A stretch of 64,000 nucleotides of DNA from Gp1-AA145 sp963757135 (lineage in GTDB: Bacteria; Acidobacteriota; Terriglobia; Terriglobales; Acidobacteriaceae). Both the position numbers and the translations under genes were made by a program. The stretch spans positions 62,001 through 126,000 of the forward strand of contig CAVWQE010000008.1 of NCBI GenBank assembly GCA_963757135.1. The letters are read 5' to 3'. The notes below the pieces were generated by a model, which saw only the letters and a program-made list of their open reading frames with translations, ran no database searches and was not told the origin of the DNA. Positions 53,740 through 63,962 of this stretch are shown piece after piece (the stretch's first letter is position 1; every line of letters begins with the position of its first letter).

Positions 53740-56700
53740 ATGCACGACCATAAAGGTCCCGCGCTGATTCAGATCACTGGGCTTGAACCCAAGCCATCCA
53801 TAAAGCACGTGCAGAAACCGCACGATCACCACACGAACTTTCTCGTCGGCCTTGATGTCGGATCGACGACTGTGAAGGCGATTGTGGTCGATGCGGTCAC
53901 CGATCAAATTCTGTGGCAGGACTATCAGCGTCACGAGACCAAGCAGCCTGAGAAGACGCTGGAGTTCCTGAAGCGCATGGAAGCCGATACCGGCATTGAT
54001 CGCCGCAACACGCGCATGTTTCTCACCGGGTCGGGCGGTGGCGGAATTGCAGATCAGATCGGAGCTAAGTTCGTGCAGGAGGTGACCGCGGTCTCTCTCG
54101 CGGTCGAGAAGCTGCACCCCGAGGTGTATTCCGTGGTTGAGCTCGGCGGGCAGGACGCCAAAATTATCGTTTTCAAAGACGACGAAGAAACTGGCCGCAA
54201 GAAAAAAATTCCGTCTATGAACGACAAGTGCGCCGGCGGCACCGGCGCAGTCATCGACAAAATAAATGCCAAGCTGAAAATTCCTACGGTGCAGCTCGGA
54301 GAGCAGGGCTATCACGGAATCAAGCTCCACAAAGTTGCAGGCAAGTGCGGGGTCTTTGCTGAGACCGACATCAACGGTCTGCAAAAAGTCGGCACGCCGC
54401 CAGATGAACTTATGGCTTCTTTGTTCGAAGCCATCGTTCTGCAAAATCTCAGCGTGCTCACTCGCGGGAATACGTTGCGCCCTCACGTGCTTCTGCTGGG
54501 CGGGCCCAACAGCTTTATTCGCGGGATGAGGGAAGCCTGGCAGGCAAACATTCCGCGCATGTGGCAGGAGCGAAAGATCCAGATTCCGGAAGGCTCCAAG
54601 CCGGAGGACTTGATTAAGGTTCCGCAAAACGCGCAATATTTCGCGGCAATCGGCGCGGTCGAATTTGGCAAGAGTGAAGATGACTGCGTCGGCTGCTATC
54701 GCGGTTATGACGAGCTTGTCCATTACATCGAGTACGGCCGTCAGGAAGAAAAGGCGAAATCTGGCGGCAAAGGCCTGGTCGAGAATCCCACCGAATTCGA
54801 TTCCTTCAAAGAGGCGTACCGGCGCAAGAAATTCACGCCAGCAGCATTTCAGAAGGGAAGCACGGTTGGCGGCTTTATTGGGATCGATGGTGGTTCCACT
54901 TCCACTAAGGCCGTTTTGCTGGATGAACGCGGCGACATCCTCTGCAAGGCCTACCAGCTCTCGAATGGAAATCCAATCCAGGACACGATCGAGATGTTCG
55001 AAAACCTGCGCGGACAAGTCGAAGCGCAGAATGCCCAGCTCGAAGTGCTCGGAGTCGCCACCACCGGATACGCCAAAGACATTCTGAAAGACGTCTTGCA
55101 CGCCGATGTTGCACTCGTAGAAACCGTGGCCCACACCGAATCGGCGCTCAAGTTTTATGAAGACCCGCACGTCATCGTGGACGTGGGCGGGCAGGACATC
55201 AAGATCATCATTCTTCACAACGGACGTGTGAAAGATTTCAAGCTCAACACTCAGTGCTCTGCCGGCAACGGATACTTTCTTCAATCTACGGCCGAAGGCT
55301 TTGGTTTGGGTGTCGATCAATATGCCGATCTCGCGTTCTCGGCCAAGTCCATGCCGGTTTTTGGATATGGCTGCGCCGTGTTCATGCAGTCCGACATCGT
55401 TAACTTCCAGCGTCAGGGTTGGCGCGCGGAAGAAATCCTGGCAGGTCTGGCGGCAGTCCTTCCAAAGAACGTTTTCCTTTACGTAGCCAGCATTCCGAAT
55501 CTCGCCGCTCTCGGCACGCGCTTCGTGCTGCAAGGTGGAACGCAAAATAACATGGCGGTGGTAAAAGCCGAAGTCGATTTCATCAATAACAGCTTCCGTG
55601 CCGCCGGCAGAAAACCTGAGATTATCGTGCACGAGTTCTGCGGTGAGTCGGGCGCGATCGGCGCAGCCGCCGAGTCTCTGCGCCTGTGGCGCAACGGCCA
55701 GCAGACAACATTTGTCGGATTGGACGCGGTCCGCAAAATCCAATACCGCACCACCCGCAACGAATCGACACGCTGCAATTTCTGCAAGAACAATTGCCTG
55801 CGCACATTCATCGACATCCGAACTGCTCCCAAGGACGACATGAGCGTCGTTCCCGTCAAGAAGGTCACCAAGGTCCCGTTGATGCACGGCGAGCAGCGGC
55901 TGATTATTGCCACGTGTGAAAAGGGACTGGTCGAAGACGTCAACGACATGAAAGGTATCAAGGCCGGTATCGATGGGATCAAAGAAAAATATCCCAATTT
56001 CGTGGATTTCGCTGCCCGCGAGGTTTTTCGTTCAGTGAGCCCGCAGAGCGTGGCAGACCCCATACCCGCCGCGAAATTCTGGAATAAGTCAGCCAAAGAG
56101 CGCATTCCGCTGATGGAGAATCGCAAGAAGCTGCGCGTAGGTATTCCCCGCGTGCTGAATATCTACACTTACGCGCCGCTATTCAACGGATATCTCGAAA
56201 GCTTGGGCTTGCAGCCGGAGAGCATCATTTATTCCGACTACACCAGTTCAGATCTGTATCGCGCAGGCGCGAGCCGCGGCGCCATCGATCCCTGCTTTCC
56301 GGCGAAGATCGGCATTTCACACGTTTACAACCTGATCCAGGAAAAGCATCGCAAGAAGCCGCTCGACGTTATCTTCTTCCCCATGTACGACGTACTAAGT
56401 TCTCCGCTGGTGAAAATTGTAGGTGCGAATGCGTGCCCAACTGTGACCGCGACACCAGAAACCGTAAAGGCCGCGTTCACCAAAGAGAACGATGTCTTCG
56501 CCGAGCACAACGTCAAATATCTCGATCCGGTATTGAACTTCGCCGACCACAAGCTGTTTGCTCATCAAATGCTTCAGGCCTGGCAGCCGATTCTCGGACT
56601 GTCGCAGGAAGAAAACGACCGCGCGGTTGAGGTCGGCTACAAGGCTCTGGCGGATTATGAAGACGGTATTCGCTCGCGCGCTCGCCAGGTGCTGGACCAG

Positions 56701-57312
56701 TTAGAACGTGAAGACCGCATCGGCATCGTCATGCTGGGCCGGCCCTACCACCATGATCCCGGCTTGAATCACGAAATCATGGAAGAGTTCCAGAAGCTGG
56801 GCTACCCCATCTTTTCGCAAAACACCCTGCCGCTGGATGAGGACATGCTCGAACGCTTATTCGGCGACGAAGTTCGTGCTGGCATTATCAGTCACCCGCT
56901 CGATATCACCGACGCCTGGAAGAACTCATATTCCTGCAGCACCAACCATAAAGTCTGGGCTGCAAAATTCACGGCGCGGCATCCGAATCTGGTCGCGCTC
57001 GAGATTTCTAGTTTCAAGTGCGGTCACGATGCGCCTATCTATGGCGTGATCGAGGGAATCATCGAGCAGTCGGGAACTCCATACTTTTGCTTCAAGGATC
57101 TCGACGAGAACAAACCCTCCGGCTCCATCAGAATCCGCGTCGAAACCATCGATTACTTCTTGCGTCGATATCGCGAAGAAGTCATCCGCAAGCGCAAAGC
57201 CGCTGAGGACATCGACGCTCAATTGGCAGCGCTGGAAGCGGAACTGCGAGGAACGATCACATCCACGCCGACTCAATTCGAGCCGCAGGTGCAAGAGATG
57301 GCTGCGGATTGA
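53740..57312 (+). CDS. Double BadF/HgdC-type activase with DUF2229 domain
   Basis: The 1190-residue protein carries two ASKHA-fold activase domains: first at about 35-325 (GLDVGSTTVKAIVVDA, VELGGQDAKII, NDKCAGGTGAVID), second at about 385-640 (GIDGGSTSTKAVLLDE, VDVGGQDIKIII, NTQCSAGNGYF). The cysteines after the QDAK/QDIK motifs fit the [4Fe-4S] cluster of the HgdC dimer. A Cys-rich linker follows (CNFCKNNCLRTF), then a DUF2229-like region from about 795 (RVGIPRVLNIYTYAPLFNGY, GRPYHHDPGLNHEIMEEF). In several anaerobes these parts and the dehydratase-like part form one longer polypeptide; here they are split and reversed in order. GAGAGG precedes the ATG. A long antisense frame over it is a codon-bias shadow. 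Confidence 0.85.
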   Translation: MHDHKGPALIQITGLEPKPSIKHVQKPHDHHTNFLVGLDVGSTTVKAIVVDAVTDQILWQDYQRHETKQPEKTLEFLKRMEADTGIDRRNTRMFLTGSGGGGIADQIGAKFVQEVTAVSLAVEKLHPEVYSVVELGGQDAKIIVFKDDEETGRKKKIPSMNDKCAGGTGAVIDKINAKLKIPTVQLGEQGYHGIKLHKVAGKCGVFAETDINGLQKVGTPPDELMASLFEAIVLQNLSVLTRGNTLRPHVLLLGGPNSFIRGMREAWQANIPRMWQERKIQIPEGSKPEDLIKVPQNAQYFAAIGAVEFGKSEDDCVGCYRGYDELVHYIEYGRQEEKAKSGGKGLVENPTEFDSFKEAYRRKKFTPAAFQKGSTVGGFIGIDGGSTSTKAVLLDERGDILCKAYQLSNGNPIQDTIEMFENLRGQVEAQNAQLEVLGVATTGYAKDILKDVLHADVALVETVAHTESALKFYEDPHVIVDVGGQDIKIIILHNGRVKDFKLNTQCSAGNGYFLQSTAEGFGLGVDQYADLAFSAKSMPVFGYGCAVFMQSDIVNFQRQGWRAEEILAGLAAVLPKNVFLYVASIPNLAALGTRFVLQGGTQNNMAVVKAEVDFINNSFRAAGRKPEIIVHEFCGESGAIGAAAESLRLWRNGQQTTFVGLDAVRKIQYRTTRNESTRCNFCKNNCLRTFIDIRTAPKDDMSVVPVKKVTKVPLMHGEQRLIIATCEKGLVEDVNDMKGIKAGIDGIKEKYPNFVDFAAREVFRSVSPQSVADPIPAAKFWNKSAKERIPLMENRKKLRVGIPRVLNIYTYAPLFNGYLESLGLQPESIIYSDYTSSDLYRAGASRGAIDPCFPAKIGISHVYNLIQEKHRKKPLDVIFFPMYDVLSSPLVKIVGANACPTVTATPETVKAAFTKENDVFAEHNVKYLDPVLNFADHKLFAHQMLQAWQPILGLSQEENDRAVEVGYKALADYEDGIRSRARQVLDQLEREDRIGIVMLGRPYHHDPGLNHEIMEEFQKLGYPIFSQNTLPLDEDMLERLFGDEVRAGIISHPLDITDAWKNSYSCSTNHKVWAAKFTARHPNLVALEISSFKCGHDAPIYGVIEGIIEQSGTPYFCFKDLDENKPSGSIRIRVETIDYFLRRYREEVIRKRKAAEDIDAQLAALEAELRGTITSTPTQFEPQVQEMAAD

Positions 57313-57871
57313 AGATTCCACGCCGAAAGACCATGAAGTCGAGGAGTTCCTGCTGAAACGGCAGACCGCCGAGACTGCCCCCACCTACCAGATTCAGAGA
57401 ATGTTCCAGAACTGGTGAGTGCTTTCAATCGAGTGCTGGCTGATCGGGCATCCCGCCACCAAGGTTGCACTAGACCTGGTAATGCATTACTTGAAGAAAA
57501 AGTTGCAAGCTGTTTACACCTTTCGTGCTGGCGTTGGAGCCGGAACCACCGCGGAAATTGTCAAAATGTGGTTGGGCGAAGTTAGCCATCGCCAGTGAAT
57601 CCAGGTACTTACGTTTAAACTGATATAACCCTCTCCCATCTACCACTGCATTTACCGAGTATGGAATTGCTCTTGCTCCTCCCCATTGCTAGTTCCCATC
57701 ACACCACCTCTCCCTGGGGATAGTTACACGGCCTTCGCGTTTAGCAGTTGCAAAATTGTGCAGCATTAATCCTGAGCCGCAAGTGAGGCAATTGTCGGCG
57801 CCTCATGTTGTCCGGGTGCAGCCAACGCGAAGCCCCAAGTGTGTTCCGACATCTTCGATTGGGGTCACACC
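57313..57871. other. Gap before the kelch/Ig-like giant gene
   Basis: No firm gene. A 59-codon GTG frame (57419-57598, product beginning VLSIECWLIGHPATKVALDL) and the in-frame stretch before its preceding stop look mildly coding, perhaps a relic. An inverted repeat CCCCAA / TTGGGG (57833-57864) ends 7 bp before the ATG of the next gene and might influence its translation. Confidence 0.35.
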
Positions 57872-60800
57872 ATGAAAAGTGCGCCTAAGCGTATATGGAT
57901 TATCCTGGCTGTCCTTACTTGTGCGGGGCTCCTCCGAGCCACTCTACCGCAGATCACAGTCGGCAGTTGGACAGCCACCACCGCTCTGTCGCAGGCGAGA
58001 TCAAACAGTGCAGCCGTGATGCTTCCCGACGGCAGCGTCCTTTTCACTGGTGGCGACGGCGCTAATGGTCCGCTGCAGTCGGCAGAAGTCTTCGGCGTTA
58101 ACGGCACCGTTTCATCCGCCGTTGCAATGAACGTGGCGCGCAGCCGGCATTTCGCCGTTGTGCTGAGCGATGGCCGCGTGCTGGTAGGAGGGGGCAATAC
58201 CACCGGTGGAGGTGCGACCAACTCGGCGGAGATTTACGATCCCAACGCCAACACCTGGACGCAGACTGCCCCGATGACCTCTGCGCGAGCCAATGCCACG
58301 GCGGCCCTGTTGCAGGACGGCCGCATTCTGATCGCGGGCGGCGACAACGCGGGCGCGCCGAACAACACGCTTGAAACTTACGATCCTGCTTCCGGCAACT
58401 TTAGTTTCGCCGGTACGCTTTCTTCTCCGCGCACGCAGCACGCCATGTCCGTTCTGCAGGATGGTCGAGTTCTCATCGTGGGCGGCTTCGACGGCAATAA
58501 TCCAGTGGCCTCGTCTGACATTTTTGATCCTGCTTCCGGCAGCGTGAGCGCCGGACCGAGCCTGGCAGCGGCGCGCTACGCGGCCTCTGCAACAACGTTG
58601 ATGAATGGTCAGGTTGCTGTCATCGGGGGTGCGGGGCAGGGAAGCAATGGCACAGTTGATCTGGCGTCAATTGAAATTTACGATCCGACGTCGGGTGCCT
58701 TCGCCGACGCCGGCGTGAGCCTCACCACTGCACGTCAGGGACATCAGTCCTTTCTGCTCCCGAATAACAACAATGTTCTAATTGTCGGTGGAACAGCAAG
58801 CGGAGCCGCGCTGGCTTCGGCTGAGCTCTTCACAGCGCAGGCCTCCACGGCCGATGGATCCTGGAGTTACGCCGTTTCCGCGACTGGTTCGATGATCACG
58901 GGGCGGACGAGCGCATCAGGCTCGGCGAATCAAACGAACGGGCCAACATCAACCGTGACACCCAAGCCCGGCCTGGTGATTGTGGGCGGAGGCGCTGACG
59001 CCAGCGGCACGACACTCGCCTCGACTGAGGCGTACGGATATCCCACAGTTCAAACCGACCAGGGCGATTATCCTCCGGGCTCGACCGTCAACATTCAGGG
59101 CAGCGGATTTAAGCCGGGCGAAACCGTAGCCATCACGCTTGTTGAATCTCCGCTGATTGACACCCACGGCCCGTACACGGTCACCGCCGACGGCAACGGA
59201 AACTTCAGCGACAGCAGTTTCGCCACCGATATTCACGATTTGAATGTGCGGTTCTGGCTGAGCGCAGTAGGAAGCCAGTCAGGAGTGGTGGCGCAGAACA
59301 CGTTCACGGATTCCCAGCCCACGCAGGTGACCGTGACTCCAACAAGTGTCACCGTACTACCTGGACAGAGCGCGGTCTATACAACTGCGGTCACAATGGG
59401 TGGAAACACCAACACATGCACAGTTACTCTGAGTGTTTCTCCGAACCCAGTCGCCACAGGAGCAGCTCCTGCTTTCAGTGGAGGCGCCAATCCGTTCAAC
59501 GCTACCAACGCGAATTTTTCTAGAACATTGACGATCTCAACGACAAATACCGGTCCGCTGTCGGGGCGGACACAGCCTGGGACATATCAGTTTACAGCTA
59601 CAGCGGGAGAGGCTAGTAACTGCCAAGGTAATACTAATAATCCTCCAACGACGACGGGTACGCTAATCGTGGCCGGCCCTGCTGTGGATTTACAGGTCAC
59701 AGGGTATCCTTCGCCTACCACCGCAGGAATAACGCAGAGCTTTACAGTCACGGCCCTCGATAGCAACGGCAACACGGCAATTGGCTACACCGGAACTGTT
59801 CAACTCACGAGTACTGACGGCCAAGCCGTGCTTCCGGCAAACTTCACGTTCACTGCCACGGACAAAGGTACACACAGTTTCAACGGAGTTTTAAAGACTG
59901 CTGGATCTCAGTCGATTACCGCAACTGACGCAGTCACGAGCTCGATTACAGGAACACAATCGAATATCACCGTGAATGCCGCGCCTACGGCGAGGTTAGC
60001 GGTAACTGGATATCCATCCCCCGTAACTGCGGGAACGTCCAATTCGTTTGCTGTGACCGCCGAGGACGCCTTCGGCAATCTCACGACCGGATACACCGGC
60101 ACAGTGCACTTTACGAGCTCCGATGGTGCCGCAGTCCTGCCCGGTAATCACAACTTCACTTCGGGCACGGGCAACAAAGACAATGGTGTAGCGACCTTCA
60201 ATGCCACGCTTAACACCGCCGGGACGCAGTCCATTACCGCAACCGACACGGGAACACCATCGATCACGGGTACACAATCCGCCATCGTGGTGAACTCCGC
60301 AACCGTGGCTACCACCCTCGCGCTCGCCGCTGCAAGTCCGGCCTCAGTTCAATTCGGGTCGACTGGTCCGGTTACCTTTAGCGCGACTCTGACGCGGACA
60401 ACTGGAGGTGCCGCAGTATCCGGCGCAACCATCGCCTTTACAATTGACGGAAATTCAGCGGGGTCGGCTGTAACGAACGGCAGCGGTGTTGCCACGTTTT
60501 CAACCTACAATCCTTCAGCGTTATCGGTAGCGAGTCACAATGTTCAGGCATCGTTCGCAGGCGCGACGATCAGCTCAACAGTTTATGGGGCGAGCACGAG
60601 CAGCACTCAGACATTGGCGGTGACGCAGGCGGGTCAAGCCATCACCTTCGGTGTACTTGGCAATAAAATTTACGGCGACCCACCATTTACCGTCAGCGCG
60701 ACGGGTGGGGCCTCGGGGAATCCCGTTACGTTCACAGCTAGTCCGGCTGGTGTGTGCACATCCGGTGGAACGAATGGCAGCACCATCACCATCACAGGAG

Positions 60801-63472
60801 CTGGCAGTTGCACCGTAACCGCTCAGCAGGCAGGCAATACAAACTATGCTGCAGCGCCGGACGTGCCCCAGAGCTTTACGGTAAGTCCAGCAACACCAAC
60901 CATCACGGTCACCGACCCGACGCCTACCTATGACGGCAGTCCGCACGCTGCAACAGCGACAGCCGTCGGCGTGGACGGACACACAGCCGTCAACGGCACT
61001 TTCAGCTTTACTTATGACGGCAGCGGTACTGCTCCAACCAACGCCAAGACTTCATATGCCGTTGTCGCGAAGTTTACTAGTACAGATCCTAATTACGCCA
61101 ATGCAAGCGGCAACGGCACGTTGACAATCAAACAGGCCGCCTCGACAACAACCGTTACCGGCGGGACGTTCACATTCGATGCCACTCCGCATGCAGCAAC
61201 TGTCTCAGTGACTGGCGTGGGCGGGCTGAATCTGACACCCGCGCCGACTTACAGCGGGGCTTGCAGCGCAGCCCCAGTAAATGTCGCCGAAACGACTCCA
61301 ACTGCATGTACAGCAAGTTACACGTTCGCAGGGGATGCCAACCACTTAAGTAGTAGCGGCAGTTCCACAATAACCATCATCAAGGCGGACAGTGTAACCA
61401 CGGTGACGGTGGCGGGTGGAGTGAGCTTCACCTATGACGGCTCGGGGCACCCGGCGACCGTGTCAGTGACCGGAGTGGGCGGGCTGAATCTGAGTCCGGC
61501 GCCGGTGTACAGCTGCGGGCACGTTCCGATGGACGTGGCTGACTCAGGCTGCGTGGCCAGCTACAGCTACACTGGTGATGCGAACCACAATCCCAGCTCC
61601 GATTCGAAGACCTACACCATCATCAAGGCGGACAGTGTAACGACGGTGACGGTGGCGGGTGGAGTGAGCTTCACCTATGACGGCTTGGGGCACCCGGCGA
61701 CCGCATCAGTGACCGGAGTGGGCGGGCTGAATCTGAGTCCGGCGCCGGTGTACAGCTGCGGGCACGTTCCGATGGACGTGGCTGACTCAGGCTGCGTGGC
61801 CAGCTACAGCTACACTGGTGATGCGAACCACAATCCCAGCTCCGACTCGAAGACCTACACCATCATCAAGGCGGACAGTGTAACGACGGTGACGGTGGCG
61901 GGTGGAGTGAGCTTCACCTATGACGGCTTGGGGCACCCGGCGACCGCATCAGTGACCGGAGTGGGCGGGCTGAATCTGAGTCCGGCGCCGGTGTACAGCT
62001 GCGGGCACGTTCCGATGGACGTGGCTGACTCAGGCTGCGTGGCCAGCTACAGCTACACTGGTGATGCGAACCACAATCCCAGCTCCGACTCGAAGACCTA
62101 CACCATCATCAAGGCGGACAGTGTAACGACGGTGACGGTGGCGGGTGGAGTGAGCTTCACCTATGACGGCTTGGGGCACCCGGCGACCGCATCAGTGACC
62201 GGAGTGGGCGGGCTGAATCTGAGTCCGGCGCCGGTGTACAGCTGCGGGCACGTTCCGATGGACGTGGCTGACTCAGGCTGCGTGGCCAGCTACAGCTACA
62301 CTGGTGATGCGAACCACAATCCCAGCTCCGACTCGAAGACCTACACCATCATCAAGGCGGACAGTGTAACGACGGTGACGGTGGCGGGTGGAGTGAGCTT
62401 CACCTATGACGGCTTGGGGCACCCGGCGACCGCATCAGTGACCGGAGTGGGCGGGCTGAATCTGAGTCCGGCGCCGGTGTACAGCTGCGGGCACGTTCCG
62501 ATGGACGTGGCTGACTCAGGCTGCGTGGCCAGCTACAGCTACACTGGTGATGCGAACCACAATCCCAGCTCCGATTCGAAGACCTACACCATCATCAAGG
62601 CGGACAGTGTAACGACGGTGACGGTGGCGGGTGGAGTGAGCTTCACCTATGACGGCTTGGGGCACCCGGCGACCGCATCAGTGACCGGAGTGGGCGGGCT
62701 GAATCTGAGTCCGGCGCCGGTGTACAGCTGCGGGCACGTTCCGATGGACGTGGCTGACTCAGGCTGCGTGGCCAGCTACAGCTACACTGGTGATGCGAAC
62801 CACAATCCCAGCTCCGATTCGAAGACCTATACCATCATCAAGGCGGGTTCCACAACAACAATAGGAAACGGTTTCACAGTAGTGTTTGACGGTTTGCCGC
62901 ATGTCGTGAGTGCGACAGTTACGGGAGTCGGCGGTTTGAACCAGTCGGTCCCGGTCACCTACACGCCGGGAGGAGGTACCGCTCCCGTTAATCCTGGCGC
63001 GTATGCTGCCAGTGCGACATACTCGGGAGATGCGAATCATCTCGGCAGCAGCGCAGGTCCGGTGACTATCAACATTACTTTTGGCGCGTGCAGTTCTGGC
63101 GCGGGTGGCGTCATTCTGCCGCCCATCAACTCGGACGGCACAAGCGTCTACAACCGGAAGGGGGGCAGCACGATCCCGGTGAAGTTCCGCGTCTGTGGCG
63201 CTAACGGCATGGCGATTTCAAATGCAAATCTGGTCTTCGCGCCAACGGGCGGCACAATAACTCTATTGGGCGCCGTTCGCGGAACGATTGACAACGTCAA
63301 TGAGAGTGGAACTACCGATGTTCCCGATGTCGCATTCCGTTGGGATGCATCAGGTCAGCAGTGGATGTTCAATATGGCCACAAGCAACCTGTCGTCTGGA
63401 AGCACGTATCAGTTTCGGATCAACTTGGCATACGCTGCACAATCGATTCTGTTCGTGGTCGGGGTGAAATGA
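57872..63472 (+). CDS. Giant secreted kelch / Ig-like repeat protein
   Basis: The 1866-residue exported protein has a signal peptide (IWIILAVLTCAGLLRATL). About six kelch repeats follow (about 30-390, e.g. LPDGSVLFTGGDGANG, LQDGRILIAGGDNAGA), probably one propeller. Then come an Ig-like region (about 390-760), Ig-like blocks (about 770-1000) and MBG-type repeats: two diverged units, six near-identical 81-residue units (TTVTVAGGVSFTYDGLGHPA to DANHNPSSDSKTYTIIKADS) and one more diverged unit. The C-terminal about 130 residues have the PxKF-type motif GSTIPVKFRVCGANG. No sorting signal is seen. I use the ATG at 57872; a GTG at 57839 is in frame. An extracellular adhesion or matrix role is inferred. 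Identical repeats mean the true copy number may differ in other assemblies. Confidence 0.85.
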   Translation: MKSAPKRIWIILAVLTCAGLLRATLPQITVGSWTATTALSQARSNSAAVMLPDGSVLFTGGDGANGPLQSAEVFGVNGTVSSAVAMNVARSRHFAVVLSDGRVLVGGGNTTGGGATNSAEIYDPNANTWTQTAPMTSARANATAALLQDGRILIAGGDNAGAPNNTLETYDPASGNFSFAGTLSSPRTQHAMSVLQDGRVLIVGGFDGNNPVASSDIFDPASGSVSAGPSLAAARYAASATTLMNGQVAVIGGAGQGSNGTVDLASIEIYDPTSGAFADAGVSLTTARQGHQSFLLPNNNNVLIVGGTASGAALASAELFTAQASTADGSWSYAVSATGSMITGRTSASGSANQTNGPTSTVTPKPGLVIVGGGADASGTTLASTEAYGYPTVQTDQGDYPPGSTVNIQGSGFKPGETVAITLVESPLIDTHGPYTVTADGNGNFSDSSFATDIHDLNVRFWLSAVGSQSGVVAQNTFTDSQPTQVTVTPTSVTVLPGQSAVYTTAVTMGGNTNTCTVTLSVSPNPVATGAAPAFSGGANPFNATNANFSRTLTISTTNTGPLSGRTQPGTYQFTATAGEASNCQGNTNNPPTTTGTLIVAGPAVDLQVTGYPSPTTAGITQSFTVTALDSNGNTAIGYTGTVQLTSTDGQAVLPANFTFTATDKGTHSFNGVLKTAGSQSITATDAVTSSITGTQSNITVNAAPTARLAVTGYPSPVTAGTSNSFAVTAEDAFGNLTTGYTGTVHFTSSDGAAVLPGNHNFTSGTGNKDNGVATFNATLNTAGTQSITATDTGTPSITGTQSAIVVNSATVATTLALAAASPASVQFGSTGPVTFSATLTRTTGGAAVSGATIAFTIDGNSAGSAVTNGSGVATFSTYNPSALSVASHNVQASFAGATISSTVYGASTSSTQTLAVTQAGQAITFGVLGNKIYGDPPFTVSATGGASGNPVTFTASPAGVCTSGGTNGSTITITGAGSCTVTAQQAGNTNYAAAPDVPQSFTVSPATPTITVTDPTPTYDGSPHAATATAVGVDGHTAVNGTFSFTYDGSGTAPTNAKTSYAVVAKFTSTDPNYANASGNGTLTIKQAASTTTVTGGTFTFDATPHAATVSVTGVGGLNLTPAPTYSGACSAAPVNVAETTPTACTASYTFAGDANHLSSSGSSTITIIKADSVTTVTVAGGVSFTYDGSGHPATVSVTGVGGLNLSPAPVYSCGHVPMDVADSGCVASYSYTGDANHNPSSDSKTYTIIKADSVTTVTVAGGVSFTYDGLGHPATASVTGVGGLNLSPAPVYSCGHVPMDVADSGCVASYSYTGDANHNPSSDSKTYTIIKADSVTTVTVAGGVSFTYDGLGHPATASVTGVGGLNLSPAPVYSCGHVPMDVADSGCVASYSYTGDANHNPSSDSKTYTIIKADSVTTVTVAGGVSFTYDGLGHPATASVTGVGGLNLSPAPVYSCGHVPMDVADSGCVASYSYTGDANHNPSSDSKTYTIIKADSVTTVTVAGGVSFTYDGLGHPATASVTGVGGLNLSPAPVYSCGHVPMDVADSGCVASYSYTGDANHNPSSDSKTYTIIKADSVTTVTVAGGVSFTYDGLGHPATASVTGVGGLNLSPAPVYSCGHVPMDVADSGCVASYSYTGDANHNPSSDSKTYTIIKAGSTTTIGNGFTVVFDGLPHVVSATVTGVGGLNQSVPVTYTPGGGTAPVNPGAYAASATYSGDANHLGSSAGPVTINITFGACSSGAGGVILPPINSDGTSVYNRKGGSTIPVKFRVCGANGMAISNANLVFAPTGGTITLLGAVRGTIDNVNESGTTDVPDVAFRWDASGQQWMFNMATSNLSSGSTYQFRINLAYAAQSILFVVGVK
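61382..62839 (+). repeat. Six tandem copies of a 243-bp in-frame repeat
   Basis: AAGGCGGACAGTGTAAC recurs at 61382, 61625, 61868, 62111, 62354 and 62597, exactly 243 bp apart, and the next unit diverges from 62840. Each unit is 81 codons. Copy 1 differs at a few codons (SGHPATVSV rather than LGHPATASV); copies 2-6 differ only by scattered silent changes such as GAT/GAC. Each unit has two cysteines (YSCGHVP, DSGCVAS). Confidence 0.9.
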
Positions 63473-63510
63473 TTTTGGCCCGAACCGGCGAACCTGCTGT
63501 TCCAGCCTTG

Positions 63511-63532
63511 AGGCGGGGAGAAATTCCCGCCT
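63511..63532 (+). terminator. Terminator candidate after the giant gene
   Basis: AGGCGGG (63511-63517) pairs with CCCGCCT (63526-63532), followed by GTTTCC, 39 bp after the stop of the kelch/Ig-like gene. The U run is short, so termination may be partial. Confidence 0.5.
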
Positions 63533-63593
63533 GTTTCCATCTGGCGATTGTCGTTGCCAACGCCGCCAACGCCAATCAAGCAGGCCATGATTC

Positions 63594-63962
63594 CGCCGTC
63601 GTTTTCAGCAGCCGTTCCCGGCGATAACAACTTCAACAGCAGCATCTCCGGCCATGTTCCGCACACTGTAAACATGGCGATGACGACAACATCGATTACG
63701 TCGGAAACCCAAGCGCCTCATCGGTAATTGGACACGCGGTAATCGTGAGCTACGGCGTGACGGTGAATTTGCCAGGTAGCGGGACACCGACTGGGACCGT
63801 GACTGTGAGCGATGGAATAATAAGCTGCACGGCCATGGTTTCAGCTGGCAGCTGCATGCTGACGTTCTCGAGTGCCGGCCCCAGGACCCTGACCGGATGG
63901 TTGCCTCCAACTTCAACGCCGATCCGCCGACTCAGCACAATAAACATTCAGTGTGTCCGGCC
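63594..63962 (+). pseudogene. Frameshifted Ig-like (Big_3-type) repeat relic
   Basis: Three frames together spell bacterial Ig-like repeats. GDNNFNSSISGHVPHTVNMA and MTTTSITSETQAP are in one frame. SSVIGHAVIVSYGVTVNLPG, GTPTGTVTVSDGIIS and CMLTFSSAGPRTLT follow after a one-base loss near 63717. ASNFNADPPTQHNKH follows after another shift near 63893. The order matches the usual GDxNF ... HTVN ... SVVGQxVxVSY ... RTLTATY cycle of such domains. The piece is decayed. It may continue past the window end. Confidence 0.65.

Noticed and set aside
53599..55887. 762-codon minus-strand frame opposite the activase gene
   Set aside because: It is the antisense of a strongly codon-biased real gene, has no motif or ribosome binding site, and its composition (many His, Asp, Val, Leu) is that of a shadow frame.
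57419..57598. 59-codon GTG frame with mildly coding look
   Set aside because: No ribosome binding site and no known similarity; kept only as a note in the gap entry.
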